The translations under genes and the position numbers were made by a program. The notes under the pieces were generated by a model. The model searched no databases and had not been told where the DNA came from. It saw nothing but the letters and a program-made list of their open reading frames with translations. A DNA stretch of 64,000 nt from Bradyrhizobium sp. SRS-191 (GTDB lineage Bacteria > Pseudomonadota > Alphaproteobacteria > Rhizobiales > Xanthobacteraceae), in contig NZ_JANBVS010000019.1 of NCBI RefSeq assembly GCF_024586915.1, forward strand, positions 94,654 through 158,653. Reading direction: 5' to 3'. Positions 53,688 to 63,779 of the stretch are shown piece by piece (position 1 is the stretch's first letter; each line of letters begins with the position of its first letter).

Positions 53688-54959
53688 ATGACCGCCCAGG
53701 CCGCGCTTCGTTCCGACCATGCCGATCTGCTGCGCCAGGCGCGGCTGGAGGCCTATTCGACGCCGATCGAGGACTTTCATCCCGGCGCGCCCCGGCTGTT
53801 CCAGAGCGACACGATATGGCCGTGGTTCGAGCGGCTGCGCAAGGAAGCGCCGGTGCATTACTGCACCAAGGCGCCGATCGAGCCGTATTGGTCGGTGACG
53901 CGCTATCACGACATCATGCATGTCGACACCAGCCACGCGCTGTTCTCGTCCGATGTCAGCAATGGCGGCATCATGATCCGCGACGTGCCGCCCGGCTACG
54001 AGTGGCCGAGCTTCATTGCGATGGACGAGCCCCGCCATGGCGAGCAGCGCAAGACGGTGCAGCCGATGTTCACGCCTGAGCATCTCGACGAGATGGCGGT
54101 GCTGATCCGGCAGCGCTCGGCCAAGGTGCTGGACTCGCTGCCGCGCAACGAGACCTTCAACTGGGTCGAGAAGGTCTCGATCGAGCTGACGACGCAGATG
54201 CTGGCGACCCTATTCGACTTCCCGTTCGAGGAGCGGCGCAAGCTGACGCGCTGGTCGGACGTCTCGACCGCTTTGCCCAAGAGCGGCATCGTCTCCTCCG
54301 AGGAGGAGCGCCGGCGCGAGCTGGCCGACTGCGCCGAGACGTTCGGCCGGATGTGGAAGGAGCGCCAGGCCAATCCCGGCCGCGACCTGATCTCGATGAT
54401 GGCGCACAGCGAGGCGACGCGGCACATGACGCCGGACAACCTGATGGGCAATCTGATCCTGCTCATCGTCGGCGGCAACGACACCACGCGCAACACCATG
54501 ACCGCGTCGGTGCTGGCGCTGAACGAGAATCCGGCCGAGTACCAGAAGCTGCGCGACAATCCGGCGCTGATCGAGACCATGGTGCCCGAGGTGATCCGCT
54601 GGCAGACGCCGCTGGCGCATATGCGCCGCACCGCGCTGGTCGACACCGAGCTGGGCGGCCAGAAGATCAGGAAGGGCGACCGCGTCGTGATGTGGTACGT
54701 CTCGGGCAACCGTGACGGCGAGGTGATCGAGAATCCCGACGCCTTCATCATCGACCGCAAGCGGCCGCGCATCCACCTCTCCTTCGGCTTCGGCATCCAC
54801 CGCTGCGTCGGCATGCGGCTGGCCGAGCTGCAGCTGCGCATCGTCTGGCAGGAGATCCTCAAACGCTTCGACCGCATTGAGGTCGTGGGCGAGCCGAAGC
54901 GCGTCTATTCCAGCTTCGTCCGCGGCTACGAGTCGCTGCCGGTGCGGATTCCCGGGTGA
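53688..54959 (+). CDS. Cytochrome P450, CYP153-like (copy 2)
   Basis: The 423-residue P450 mirrors copy 1 through most of its length: helix I 'LIVGGNDTTRNTM', ExxR 'PEVIRWQTPL' and heme loop 'FGFGIHRCVGMRLAELQL' (cysteine near 372). N-terminal sequences differ more ('HADLLRQARLEAYSTPIED'). It should also be a soluble class I monooxygenase for hydrophobic substrates, needing ferredoxin partners not seen here. Divergence in the N-terminal half and the substrate-recognition region suggests a different substrate. An upstream in-frame start at 53634 lacks support; AAAGGA precedes the chosen ATG. Confidence 0.88.
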   Translation: MTAQAALRSDHADLLRQARLEAYSTPIEDFHPGAPRLFQSDTIWPWFERLRKEAPVHYCTKAPIEPYWSVTRYHDIMHVDTSHALFSSDVSNGGIMIRDVPPGYEWPSFIAMDEPRHGEQRKTVQPMFTPEHLDEMAVLIRQRSAKVLDSLPRNETFNWVEKVSIELTTQMLATLFDFPFEERRKLTRWSDVSTALPKSGIVSSEEERRRELADCAETFGRMWKERQANPGRDLISMMAHSEATRHMTPDNLMGNLILLIVGGNDTTRNTMTASVLALNENPAEYQKLRDNPALIETMVPEVIRWQTPLAHMRRTALVDTELGGQKIRKGDRVVMWYVSGNRDGEVIENPDAFIIDRKRPRIHLSFGFGIHRCVGMRLAELQLRIVWQEILKRFDRIEVVGEPKRVYSSFVRGYESLPVRIPG

Positions 54960-54980
54960 AATAAAGGGCGCGGCCCCACG

Positions 54981-55135
54981 CCGGGCCTCATGGTTCGAGA
55001 CGCGCCTGCGGCGCTCCTCACCAAGAGGGGCGGGTTCCGAACCCGGAGCGGCACGTGAACCAGGCGGCAGGTGCGCCGATCTCAACCCCTCATGGTGAGG
55101 AGCCGCGCAGCGGCGTCTCGAACCATGAGGCCCGG
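54981..55135. repeat. Perfect 23-bp inverted repeat (CGGGCCTCATGGTTCGAGACGC type)
   Basis: Arms 54981-55003 and 55113-55135 are perfect complements. Inside are looser arms (GCTCCTCACCA at about 55013 and TGGTGAGGAGC at about 55094). The 307-base gap 54960-55266 has no gene. The sequence is a typical intergenic palindrome of Bradyrhizobium-like genomes and lies downstream of the P450 gene. Confidence 0.85.
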
Positions 55136-55266
55136 AACGACCATCAAGTTGACAGCTGCCTATAATAATCCGGCATGGCCGGGTGAACCAAATTCAATGG
55201 GCCACCGCCGCCGTTTCTGGCTAAATCATCCGCTGCACCATCGGTGCTCACCAACTGCAGGACGCC

Positions 55267-55812
55267 ATGGCCGCTTCCGACACGCCGACGACAGCTCCCG
55301 ACTGGCCGCTCGCCATCTACGCAGCGTTGAAGGCGGCCGATGTCCGGCAGCTGTGCTACGTGCCCGACGCTGGCCATTCCCGCCTCATCCGCCTCGCGCA
55401 TGACGATCCCGCGATCGCCACCACCGTGCTGACCACCGAGGAGGAAGGCGTCGCGCTGTCGGCCGGCGCCTGGCTCGGCGGCCAGCGCGCGGTGCTGCTG
55501 ATGCAGTCGAGCGGCGTCGGCAATTGCGTCAACATGCTGTCGCTGCTGGCGAGCTGCCGGTTCCCGTTCCTCACCTTCGTGACCATGCGCGGCGAGTGGG
55601 CCGAGTTCAATCCGTGGCAGGTGCCGATGGGCAAGGCGACGCAGGCGGCGTTCGAGATCATGGGCGTCACGGTGTTCCGGCTGGAACGCCCTGAAGATGC
55701 CGGCGAGCTGGCGGCAGCAGCGGCAAAGCTCGCCTTCGACAGCGATCAGCCGATCGCGGTGCTGATCTCCCAGCGCATGATCGGCGCCAAGAAGTGGACG
55801 GAGGGCAAGTGA
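55267..55812 (+). CDS. ThDP decarboxylase alpha subunit (sulfopyruvate/phosphonopyruvate decarboxylase-like)
   Basis: The 181-residue protein is the ThDP pyrimidine-binding half of a two-subunit decarboxylase: 'QLCYVPDAGHSRLI', 'VLTTEEEGVALSAGAWLGG' with the cofactor-activating Glu (near residue 59), and 'LLMQSSGVGNCVNMLSLL'. ComD-type sulfopyruvate decarboxylase subunits and phosphonopyruvate decarboxylases share this fold. The ThDP-pyrophosphate half is encoded by the overlapping next gene. The actual 2-oxoacid substrate is unknown. The ATG at 55267 starts the conserved region. Confidence 0.82.
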   Translation: MAASDTPTTAPDWPLAIYAALKAADVRQLCYVPDAGHSRLIRLAHDDPAIATTVLTTEEEGVALSAGAWLGGQRAVLLMQSSGVGNCVNMLSLLASCRFPFLTFVTMRGEWAEFNPWQVPMGKATQAAFEIMGVTVFRLERPEDAGELAAAAAKLAFDSDQPIAVLISQRMIGAKKWTEGK

Positions 55813-56393
55813 CGAAATCAGCTCTCGACCGTCGCGCCGTCGTGCAGGCGCTGCTCAGAGATCGCGGACACCTACTGGTCGTCAGCGGCCTCGGCTCGTC
55901 GTCCTACGACGTGTTCGCCGCCGGCGATCATCCTGCGAATTTCTATCTCTGGGGTGCAATGGGAGGCGCCCTCATGATCGGACTCGGCCTCGCGTTGGCG
56001 CAGCCATCGCGCCCGGTCGTGGTCATCACCGGCGACGGCGAGCAACTGATGGGGCTCGGCAGCCTCGCAACATCAGCCGCGAAGAAGCCGAACAACCTTT
56101 CGGTGGTGGTGCTCGATAACGCGCATTTCGGCGAAACGGGAATGCAGATGAGCCACTCGGGTCTCGGCGCCAATCTGGAGCTGATGGCCACGGGCGCCGG
56201 CTTCCCCTCGGTCAGCACGATTGCGGATCATGCGACGCTCGATGCCTTCAGGCCGAAGCTGCACGATCGCGCCGGTCCGCATTTCGCCCGCGTCGTCATT
56301 TCGACAGATCATGTCGACCGCGCTTTGCCGCCGCGCGACGGCGTGTTCCTCAAGAACCGCTTCCGCGGCCATCTCGGCTATCCCGTCAGCTAG
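55809..56393 (+). CDS. ThDP decarboxylase beta subunit
   Basis: The 194-residue protein supplies the pyrophosphate-binding half: 'VVSGLGSSSYDVFAAGD', 'NFYLWGAMGGALMIGLGLA' and the ThDP/Mg motif 'ITGDGEQLMGLGSL' ending in 'VVLDNAHFGETGMQ'. It starts with GTG at 55809, overlapping the alpha stop by four bases, with GGAGG five bases before. The pair would form an alpha/beta complex like ComDE. Later residues ('HVDRALPPRDGVFLKNRF') give a normal C-terminus. Confidence 0.83.
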   Translation: MTKSALDRRAVVQALLRDRGHLLVVSGLGSSSYDVFAAGDHPANFYLWGAMGGALMIGLGLALAQPSRPVVVITGDGEQLMGLGSLATSAAKKPNNLSVVVLDNAHFGETGMQMSHSGLGANLELMATGAGFPSVSTIADHATLDAFRPKLHDRAGPHFARVVISTDHVDRALPPRDGVFLKNRFRGHLGYPVS

Positions 56394-56552
56394 AGCATGG
56401 ATGCGCCTCTCCATCCCCATACCGCGGCGGGGACCACCCGCTGCAACGCTGGCATGCCACGCTTGCCAAGCGCCGCGTGCTTCGTCATAGGCTATCAGCA
56501 ACAAACCTAGGGAGACCACAGGCGGTGTGACAGCGGCCTGGGGAACAAGGAC

Positions 56553-57719
56553 ATGACAGACCAGCATCAGCACGACGACTACGCCGACATCCGCGACGCG
56601 GTGGCCAAGCTCTGCGCCCAGTTCCCCGGCGAATATTGGCGCAAGCTGGATCGCGAGATGGCCTACCCCTCCGCCTTCGTCGATGCGCTGACGCAGGCCG
56701 GCTATCTCTCCGTGCTAATCCCCGAGGAATATGGCGGCGCCGGGCTGAAGCTGTCGGCAGCGGCCGCGATCCTGGAGGAAATCCAGCGCGCCGGCGGCAA
56801 TGGCGGCGGCTGCCACGCGCAGATGTACACGATGGGCACGGTGCTGCGGCACGGCTCGGCCGAGCAGAAGGCCAAATGGCTGCCGAAGATCGCGAGCGGC
56901 GAATTGCGGCTACAGGCGTTCGGCGTCACCGAACCCACGTCGGGCACCGACACCACGTCGCTGAAGACCACGGCCAAGCGGGACGGCGACAGCTACGTCG
57001 TCAACGGCCAGAAGATCTGGACCAGCCGCGCCGAATATTCCGATCTGATGCTGCTGCTGGCGCGCACCACGCCGAAGGATCAGGTGCAGAAGCGCACCGA
57101 CGGTCTATCGGTGTTTCTCGTCGACATGCGCGAGGCGAAGAAGGCCGGGCTGACCATCCGTCCGATCCGCACCATGATGAACCATGCCACGACGGAAGTG
57201 TTCTTCACCGACATGCGCGTGCCCGCCGAGAACCTGATCGGCGAGGAAGGCAAGGGTTTCCGCTACATCCTCTCCGGCATGAACGCCGAGCGCATTTTGA
57301 TCGCAGCCGAATGCGTCGGCGACGCGAAATGGTTCATTGCGAAAGCGACCAACTACGCCAAGGAGCGCGTCGTGTTCGGCCGTCCCATCGGCCAGAATCA
57401 GGGCATCCAGTTCCCGATCGCCAAGGCCTATGCGTCTATGCGCGCGGCCGAGCTGATGGTGAGGGAAGCCACCCGCAAATACGAGGCCGGGCAGGATTGC
57501 GGCGCCGAGGCCAACATGGCCAAGATGCTCGCCGCCGACGCCTCGTTCGAGGCGGCCAATGCCTGCATCCAGACCCATGGCGGCTTCGGCTTCGCCGAGG
57601 AGTACGACGTCGAGCGAAAGTTCCGCGAGACCCGGCTGTATCAGGTCGCGCCGATCTCGACCAATCTGATCCTGTCATATGTTGCCGAGCACGTGCTCGG
57701 CATGCCGCGCTCGTACTAA
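56553..57719 (+). CDS. Acyl-CoA dehydrogenase
   Basis: The 388-residue FAD enzyme shows the family pattern: 'LIPEEYGGAGLKLSAAA', 'FGVTEPTSGTDTTSLKT', 'VVNGQKIWTSRAEYS', 'IRTMMNHATTEVFF' and 'IQTHGGFGFAEEYDVER'. The usual catalytic Glu of short/medium-chain enzymes (in Y-E-G-T) is absent: the C-terminus reads 'LYQVAPISTNLIL'. A Glu at the isovaleryl-CoA dehydrogenase position, in 'GMNAERILIAAE' (near residue 246), may replace it. It is the first gene of a run with the CoA-transferase (nine bases later) and the MaoC-like hydratase. Confidence 0.87.
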   Translation: MTDQHQHDDYADIRDAVAKLCAQFPGEYWRKLDREMAYPSAFVDALTQAGYLSVLIPEEYGGAGLKLSAAAAILEEIQRAGGNGGGCHAQMYTMGTVLRHGSAEQKAKWLPKIASGELRLQAFGVTEPTSGTDTTSLKTTAKRDGDSYVVNGQKIWTSRAEYSDLMLLLARTTPKDQVQKRTDGLSVFLVDMREAKKAGLTIRPIRTMMNHATTEVFFTDMRVPAENLIGEEGKGFRYILSGMNAERILIAAECVGDAKWFIAKATNYAKERVVFGRPIGQNQGIQFPIAKAYASMRAAELMVREATRKYEAGQDCGAEANMAKMLAADASFEAANACIQTHGGFGFAEEYDVERKFRETRLYQVAPISTNLILSYVAEHVLGMPRSY

Positions 57720-57728
57720 GGATCTCTG

Positions 57729-58841
57729 ATGCTGCCGCTTGAAGGGATCACCGTCGTCGCCGTCGAGCAGGCGGTGGCCGCGCCGTTCTGCTCGTCGCGC
57801 CTCGCCGATGCGGGCGCTCATGTCATCAAGATCGAACGGCCCGAGGGCGATTTCGCCCGGGGTTATGACGCCGCCGCGAAGGGGCAGAGCAGCTACTTCG
57901 TCTGGCTCAACCGCGGCAAGGATTCGCGCATCGTCGATCTCGCCAAACCCGACGGCCGCGCCGAGCTGGAGAAGCTCATCGCCGGCGCCGACGTGCTCTT
58001 GCAGAACCTCAAGCCCGGTTCGATGGACAAGATGGGTTTTGCCCGCGAGCGGCTGCGCAAGGACTATCCGAAGCTGATCTGCTGCACCATCACCGGCTAT
58101 GGCGACACCGGTCCCTACGCCGATCGCAAGGCCTATGATCTGCTGATCCAGGCCGAGAGCGGGCTCGCCTCGATCACCGGCGGCCCCGAGGGCCCGTCGC
58201 GCGTCGGCATGTCGATCGTCGACGTCGCCACCGGCGCCACCGCGCATGCGGCGATCCTGGAGGCGCTGATCAGGCGCGGCCGGACAGGCGAAGGCGCCGA
58301 CATCCGGATCTCGATGTTCGACGTCATGGCCGACTGGCTCACGGTGCCCCTGCTCAACGCGGAAGCCGGCAATGCGCCGAAGCGCATCGGCCTCGCCCAT
58401 CCCTCGATCGCGCCCTATGGCGTGTTCACCTCGAAGGACGGCAAGGACATCCTGATCTCGATCCAGAGCGAGCGCGAGTGGAAGACACTGTGCGCCAAGG
58501 TGCTGGAGCAGCCGGCGCTGCCCGACGATCCGCGTTTCGCCAACATGGTCGAGCGCGTCCGCAACCGCACCCTCACCGACAAGATCGTCGCCGATCGCTT
58601 CGCCGCGCTGTCGCGCGACGAACTGCTGGCGAAACTCGCGGCGGCGGACATTGCCTTCGCCGAGGTCAACAGCATGGCGGATCTCGCAACGCATCCGCAT
58701 CTCAGGCGTATCCAAGTTGAAACACCGAACGGCGTTGTCAGCTACCCGGCGCCGGCGGCGATCGTAGTCGGCGACGACAGATCGTATGGTGCCGTGCCGG
58801 CGATCGGCGAAGCCGCCTCGCCCCATCCGCGAAAGGGATGA
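57729..58841 (+). CDS. Family III (CaiB/BaiF) CoA-transferase
   Basis: The 370-residue enzyme moves CoA between carboxylic acids. It has the opening 'VVAVEQAVAAPFCSSRLADAGAHVI', 'WLNRGKDSRIVDL', the catalytic Asp in 'RKAYDLLIQAESGLAS' (near 137) and 'GLAHPSIAPYGVF'. Its substrate cannot be read off; being between an acyl-CoA dehydrogenase and a MaoC-like hydratase suggests activation of a small (di)carboxylic acid. Its stop overlaps the next start (ATGA). Length is on the short side of the family (about 370-450). Confidence 0.87.
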   Translation: MLPLEGITVVAVEQAVAAPFCSSRLADAGAHVIKIERPEGDFARGYDAAAKGQSSYFVWLNRGKDSRIVDLAKPDGRAELEKLIAGADVLLQNLKPGSMDKMGFARERLRKDYPKLICCTITGYGDTGPYADRKAYDLLIQAESGLASITGGPEGPSRVGMSIVDVATGATAHAAILEALIRRGRTGEGADIRISMFDVMADWLTVPLLNAEAGNAPKRIGLAHPSIAPYGVFTSKDGKDILISIQSEREWKTLCAKVLEQPALPDDPRFANMVERVRNRTLTDKIVADRFAALSRDELLAKLAAADIAFAEVNSMADLATHPHLRRIQVETPNGVVSYPAPAAIVVGDDRSYGAVPAIGEAASPHPRKG

Positions 58842-59692
58842 TCATGACGGACACGCTCGATCTCGATCACCTCAAGCAATGGGTCGGCCGCAGCGCCGAG
58901 GCCACCGACATCGTCACCGCGCAACTCACCAAGGGGCTGCGCGCGACCTTGTTCCAGGACATCGGCGAGCCGGTCACCGGCGACATCGCGCCCTACACGG
59001 TGCATTGGTGCCTGGGCCAGCCGGTGTTTCCGCATGATCAGCTCGGCCCCGACGGCCACCCGACCCGCGGCGGCTTCCTGCCGCCGGTGCCGTTGCCGCG
59101 GCGGATGTGGGCCGGCGGCGAGGTGCAGGTCATCGATCCCCTGCGCGTCGGCGACGTCGCCACGCGCGTCTCCACCATCACCGATGTCAGCTTGAAGAGC
59201 GGCTCGACCGGCCAGCTCTGCTTCGTCGCGGTCGAGCATGTGGTGTCGACGCCGCGCGGTGTCGCGATCCGCGAGCGCCAGGACATCGTCTATCGCGACA
59301 TGGGCGGCGCGCCGGCCGCCTCACCCAAGGCGCCGCCACCTCCGCCGGTCGCGCAGCACAGCGAGACGCACGTCTCCGATCCCGTGCTGCTGTTTCGCTA
59401 TTCCGCGCTGACCTTCAACGGCCACCGCATCCATTACGACCGCGACTACGTCACCAAGGTCGAAGGCTATCCGGGCCTCGTCTTCCACGGCCCGCTGCAG
59501 GCCGCGCTGCTGGTCGAGTTCGCCGCCAAGCTCAGGGGCAAGCCGCCCGCCAAATTCGCCTATCGCGGCCTCCAGCCGCTGTTCGAAGGCAGCGAATTCT
59601 CCGTCAACGCCACCGACAAGGACGGCGGCCTCGAGCTGTGGACCGCCAACGCCGAGCGCCGGCCGACGATGAAGGGCACCGCGACGTGGTGA
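58838..59692 (+). CDS. MaoC/HTD2-like hydratase (mesaconyl-C4-CoA hydratase family)
   Basis: The 284-residue protein has two hot-dog folds: an N-terminal FAS1-type half ('GFLPPVPLPRRMWAGGEV', about residues 77-94) and a C-terminal half with the hydratase signature 'FNGHRIHYDRDYV' and 'GLVFHGPLQAALLVEF'. Homologues hydrate mesaconyl-C4-CoA or related 3-hydroxyacyl-CoAs. ATG 58838 overlaps the CoA-transferase stop; an ATG at 58844 (with AAAGGG at better spacing) is an alternative. Together the three genes form a CoA-activation, desaturation and hydration unit. Confidence 0.83.
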   Translation: MIMTDTLDLDHLKQWVGRSAEATDIVTAQLTKGLRATLFQDIGEPVTGDIAPYTVHWCLGQPVFPHDQLGPDGHPTRGGFLPPVPLPRRMWAGGEVQVIDPLRVGDVATRVSTITDVSLKSGSTGQLCFVAVEHVVSTPRGVAIRERQDIVYRDMGGAPAASPKAPPPPPVAQHSETHVSDPVLLFRYSALTFNGHRIHYDRDYVTKVEGYPGLVFHGPLQAALLVEFAAKLRGKPPAKFAYRGLQPLFEGSEFSVNATDKDGGLELWTANAERRPTMKGTATW

Positions 59693-59700
59693 TATAAGCC

Positions 59701-59836
59701 CGTCGTTCCGGGGCGACGCGCCGCGACACAATGGCGAAGCCATTTGGCGCGGAGCGTCGAACCCGGAACCTCGAGATGAGGGAAAAGAACCGCTCGAGAT
59801 TCCGGGTTCGATGCTGCGCATCGCCCCGGAATGACG
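59701..59836. repeat. Nested inverted repeat before the benzoylformate decarboxylase gene
   Basis: Outer arms 59701-59721 and 59816-59836 (TTCCGGGGCGAC/GTCGCCCCGGAA type) match at 19 of 21 positions. Inner arms 59757-59775 and 59793-59811 (TCGAACCCGGAA-CTCGAG) match except for one base. It fills the 172-base gap between the hydratase and decarboxylase genes and resembles the intergenic palindromes elsewhere in the window. Confidence 0.8.
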
Positions 59837-59864
59837 ACGCACAAAGACACTCGGGGAAACGCCT

Positions 59865-61484
<1,620 letters not shown>

Positions 61485-61812
61485 CCCCTGTTCGTTCAGC
61501 GGACGCGCTGTCAACTGCTGTCGATGCGATAATACGTCGCATCTTCAATGGCGACGGCGTGATCTGCCGCGAAATGCCCACGGCCCCGCCGCATCGGTGC
61601 AACCGCCGGTTTCAGCCGCAAGCGTTTGTTTCGAAAGCCTTCTGCGCCCCTGCGCCATCGCGACGCAGCCGCTCCGCCGCAAACACCGCGAAATCCTGCC
61701 GTCAGGTTGCGGGCCGGCGCCATGCTGCTTGCAAGGTCCGACCATTCTGCAAGCCAAAATCATTATCAAAAGGTTCCACCATCCAATCCAGCGTACCAAT
61801 GGAGTTGAGCTG
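61485..61812. other. Gap before the alanine-rich gene
   Basis: No gene is supported in these 328 bases. GATGCGA (61523-61529) and TCGCATC (61537-61543) form a 7-bp hairpin soon after the mdlC stop and may end that transcript. The GGAG at 61801-61804 is the ribosome-binding site for the next gene. Confidence 0.5.
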
Positions 61813-63567
61813 ATGGCGGACAAGAAGAACCTTCAAACGGCGACATCGAGAACCGACCTCTATCGCCACGTCAGCGCGCTTGCCCTCATGTCTGCGCTCG
61901 CAGTCGCGGCCTTGCCGCATCAGGCCAATGCCCAGGCGATGGCGCTCGCCACCTCGGCCACCACCAACTCAGCCGCGAAGGCGGCCCAGGACGCTGCAGC
62001 GAAGGCGGCGGCGCAGGCGGCCGCCAAGGCTGCGCAGGACGCCGCCGCGAAGGCTGCAGCCAAGGCGGCCCAGGACGCGGCCGCCAAGGCCGCAGCGAAG
62101 GCGGCAAGCGACGCCGCCGCGAAGGCCGCCGCCAATGCCGCTGCGAACTCGGCCGCCAAGGCGGCAGCCAACGCCGCCGCGAAGGCCGCGACCACCGCCG
62201 CCACTGCGGCTGCGAGCACCGCGGCCAAGACCGCCGCCGCCGCAGCTGCGACTACTACGACGGGCACCGCGACCAAGCCCACCACCGTTGCCACCGCCGC
62301 AACCCCAACCCCGGTCGCCAAGCCGGCGGCCGCCGCCGCCGCGGCCGCAACGACGACCACCGGTACCGCCAAGGCCGCTGCTGCGGCGACCACCACCACG
62401 ACCACCACCGCCAAGCCGGCCGCGGCGACGACCACCGTCGCCGTTGCCAAGGCCGCCGCGGCGCCGGCGGCTGCCGCTGCCGCAACCCCGGCCAAGGCTG
62501 CCGCTGCTGCGGGGGCGGCGAACAATGACGCCGTCGCTAAGGCCAACGCCGCCGCGGCAGCCGCAGCCCAGAAGGCCGCTGCCGCCGAGGCTCAGGTCGC
62601 CGCCGACCGCAAGGCCATCGATGCCGCGCGTCAGGCCGAGCAGACCGCGAAGGGCGCAGCCATCGAGGCGCAGGAGCAGGCCGAGAAGAATCCGACGGCC
62701 GCCAACAAGGCTGCGGCGGCCGCCAACGCCGCCAAGCTGACGACCGCCTCAGCCGCGCTGCAGGCCGCCTTCCAGAAGCTCGACAAGGACATCGACGTGT
62801 CCAACGAGGCCAAGGAAGCCGCCAACGCCGCCAAGGACACCGCGCGCGAAACGGCGGAAGCCGCGGCCAAGGCTGGTCAGCAGGCCGGTCAGGCCGCCGG
62901 CAACGCCAATAACGGCGGCGGCGCAGCCGCGGGCAATGGCGGCAATGCCAACAATGGCGGCGGCGCAGCGGCCGGCAACGGCAACAACAATAACAACAAC
63001 AACCAGCAGGCCAATGAAGCGGCCGAGCAGGCCGCATTGCAGGCTGCGCTGAAGACCGGCGAGCAGGCGCGCGCGGTCGCCCAGCAGAAGACCCAGGCCG
63101 CCAACGCCGCCGCGTCGGCGAACCAGAAGACAGTCGAGGCTGCACTGAACCAGAAGATCGGCGTGATCGATGCGACGGTCGAGGCGGCCGAGCAGAAGGT
63201 CAATGCCGACCGTCAGGCGCTGGAGCAGGCGCGGCAGGCCGCGCAGCAGGCCAAGCAGGATGCGCAGGAGGCCGCCGAAGTGCTCGAGCGCGCCAACAAC
63301 GCCGCCAACCAGGCCGCGCTGGCGGCCGCGCAGGCGAAGGCGCAGACCACCGCCAACGCGTTCAACGCCGCCAACGCGACGCTCAACGCGGACAACCAGG
63401 CGCTGACTCAGGCGCGCGCCACCGGCGAGCAGCAGGAGGGAGCGCTGCGGGAGGCTGCCGAGCAGCAGATCCAGGCCGGCTACGCCGCCGCACAGCAGGC
63501 GACGCAGGCCGCCTGGGCCGAGGCGCAGAAGATCGGCAACGCAGCGCTCGCCGCGCTCGAACAATAA
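61813..63567 (+). CDS. Alanine-rich exported repeat protein
   Basis: The 584-residue protein starts with an N-terminal hydrophobic segment ('ALALMSALAVAALPHQANA', about residues 22-40) that fits a signal peptide cleaved after ANA. Then come regular 'AAKAAxDA/AAKAA' helical repeats (about 50-140), a Thr/Ala/Pro stretch with 'TTTTGTA' repeats (about 145-240), and charged helices including 'AAEAQVAADRKAIDAARQAE'. An Asn/Gly linker with two 'GNANNGGGAAAGNG' repeats follows (about 360-395), then more long coiled-coil-like helices. Alanine dominates the composition. I cannot name a family; it could be a periplasmic or cell-surface fibre or a nucleoid- or wall-binding protein. The ATG has GGAG eight bases upstream. 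Confidence 0.75.
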   Translation: MADKKNLQTATSRTDLYRHVSALALMSALAVAALPHQANAQAMALATSATTNSAAKAAQDAAAKAAAQAAAKAAQDAAAKAAAKAAQDAAAKAAAKAASDAAAKAAANAAANSAAKAAANAAAKAATTAATAAASTAAKTAAAAAATTTTGTATKPTTVATAATPTPVAKPAAAAAAAATTTTGTAKAAAAATTTTTTTAKPAAATTTVAVAKAAAAPAAAAAATPAKAAAAAGAANNDAVAKANAAAAAAAQKAAAAEAQVAADRKAIDAARQAEQTAKGAAIEAQEQAEKNPTAANKAAAAANAAKLTTASAALQAAFQKLDKDIDVSNEAKEAANAAKDTARETAEAAAKAGQQAGQAAGNANNGGGAAAGNGGNANNGGGAAAGNGNNNNNNNQQANEAAEQAALQAALKTGEQARAVAQQKTQAANAAASANQKTVEAALNQKIGVIDATVEAAEQKVNADRQALEQARQAAQQAKQDAQEAAEVLERANNAANQAALAAAQAKAQTTANAFNAANATLNADNQALTQARATGEQQEGALREAAEQQIQAGYAAAQQATQAAWAEAQKIGNAALAALEQ

Positions 63568-63751
63568 GGCCCCGGCGCTCCGCGCCGCTCTCCCGGTTGC
63601 TCCCGGGGGGCGGCGCGGACCCGACAACGACAACAAGGCCATCACCAGCCGCATGCCGACCGGCCGGGGATCACGGATCATGAGACGGGACTTGACCTCA
63701 CCCCGTCGCGGGACCCGCCCCGGCCCCCATCCGCCGACATGCATTGCCTCC

Positions 63752-63779
63752 AGCCCCGTCCCCTGCGGGGCTTTTTTTT
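63752..63779 (+). terminator. Rho-independent terminator after the alanine-rich gene
   Basis: AGCCCCG (63752-63758) and CGGGGCT (63766-63772) form a 7-bp stem with a 7-base loop, followed by eight T residues (63772-63779). The remaining 63780-64000 shows no supported gene. Confidence 0.85.

Noticed and set aside
61880..62740. Pro/Arg-rich frames overlapping the alanine-rich gene
   Set aside because: They arise from reading GCC/GCG repeats out of frame; the alanine-rich frame has the signal peptide and ribosome-binding site.
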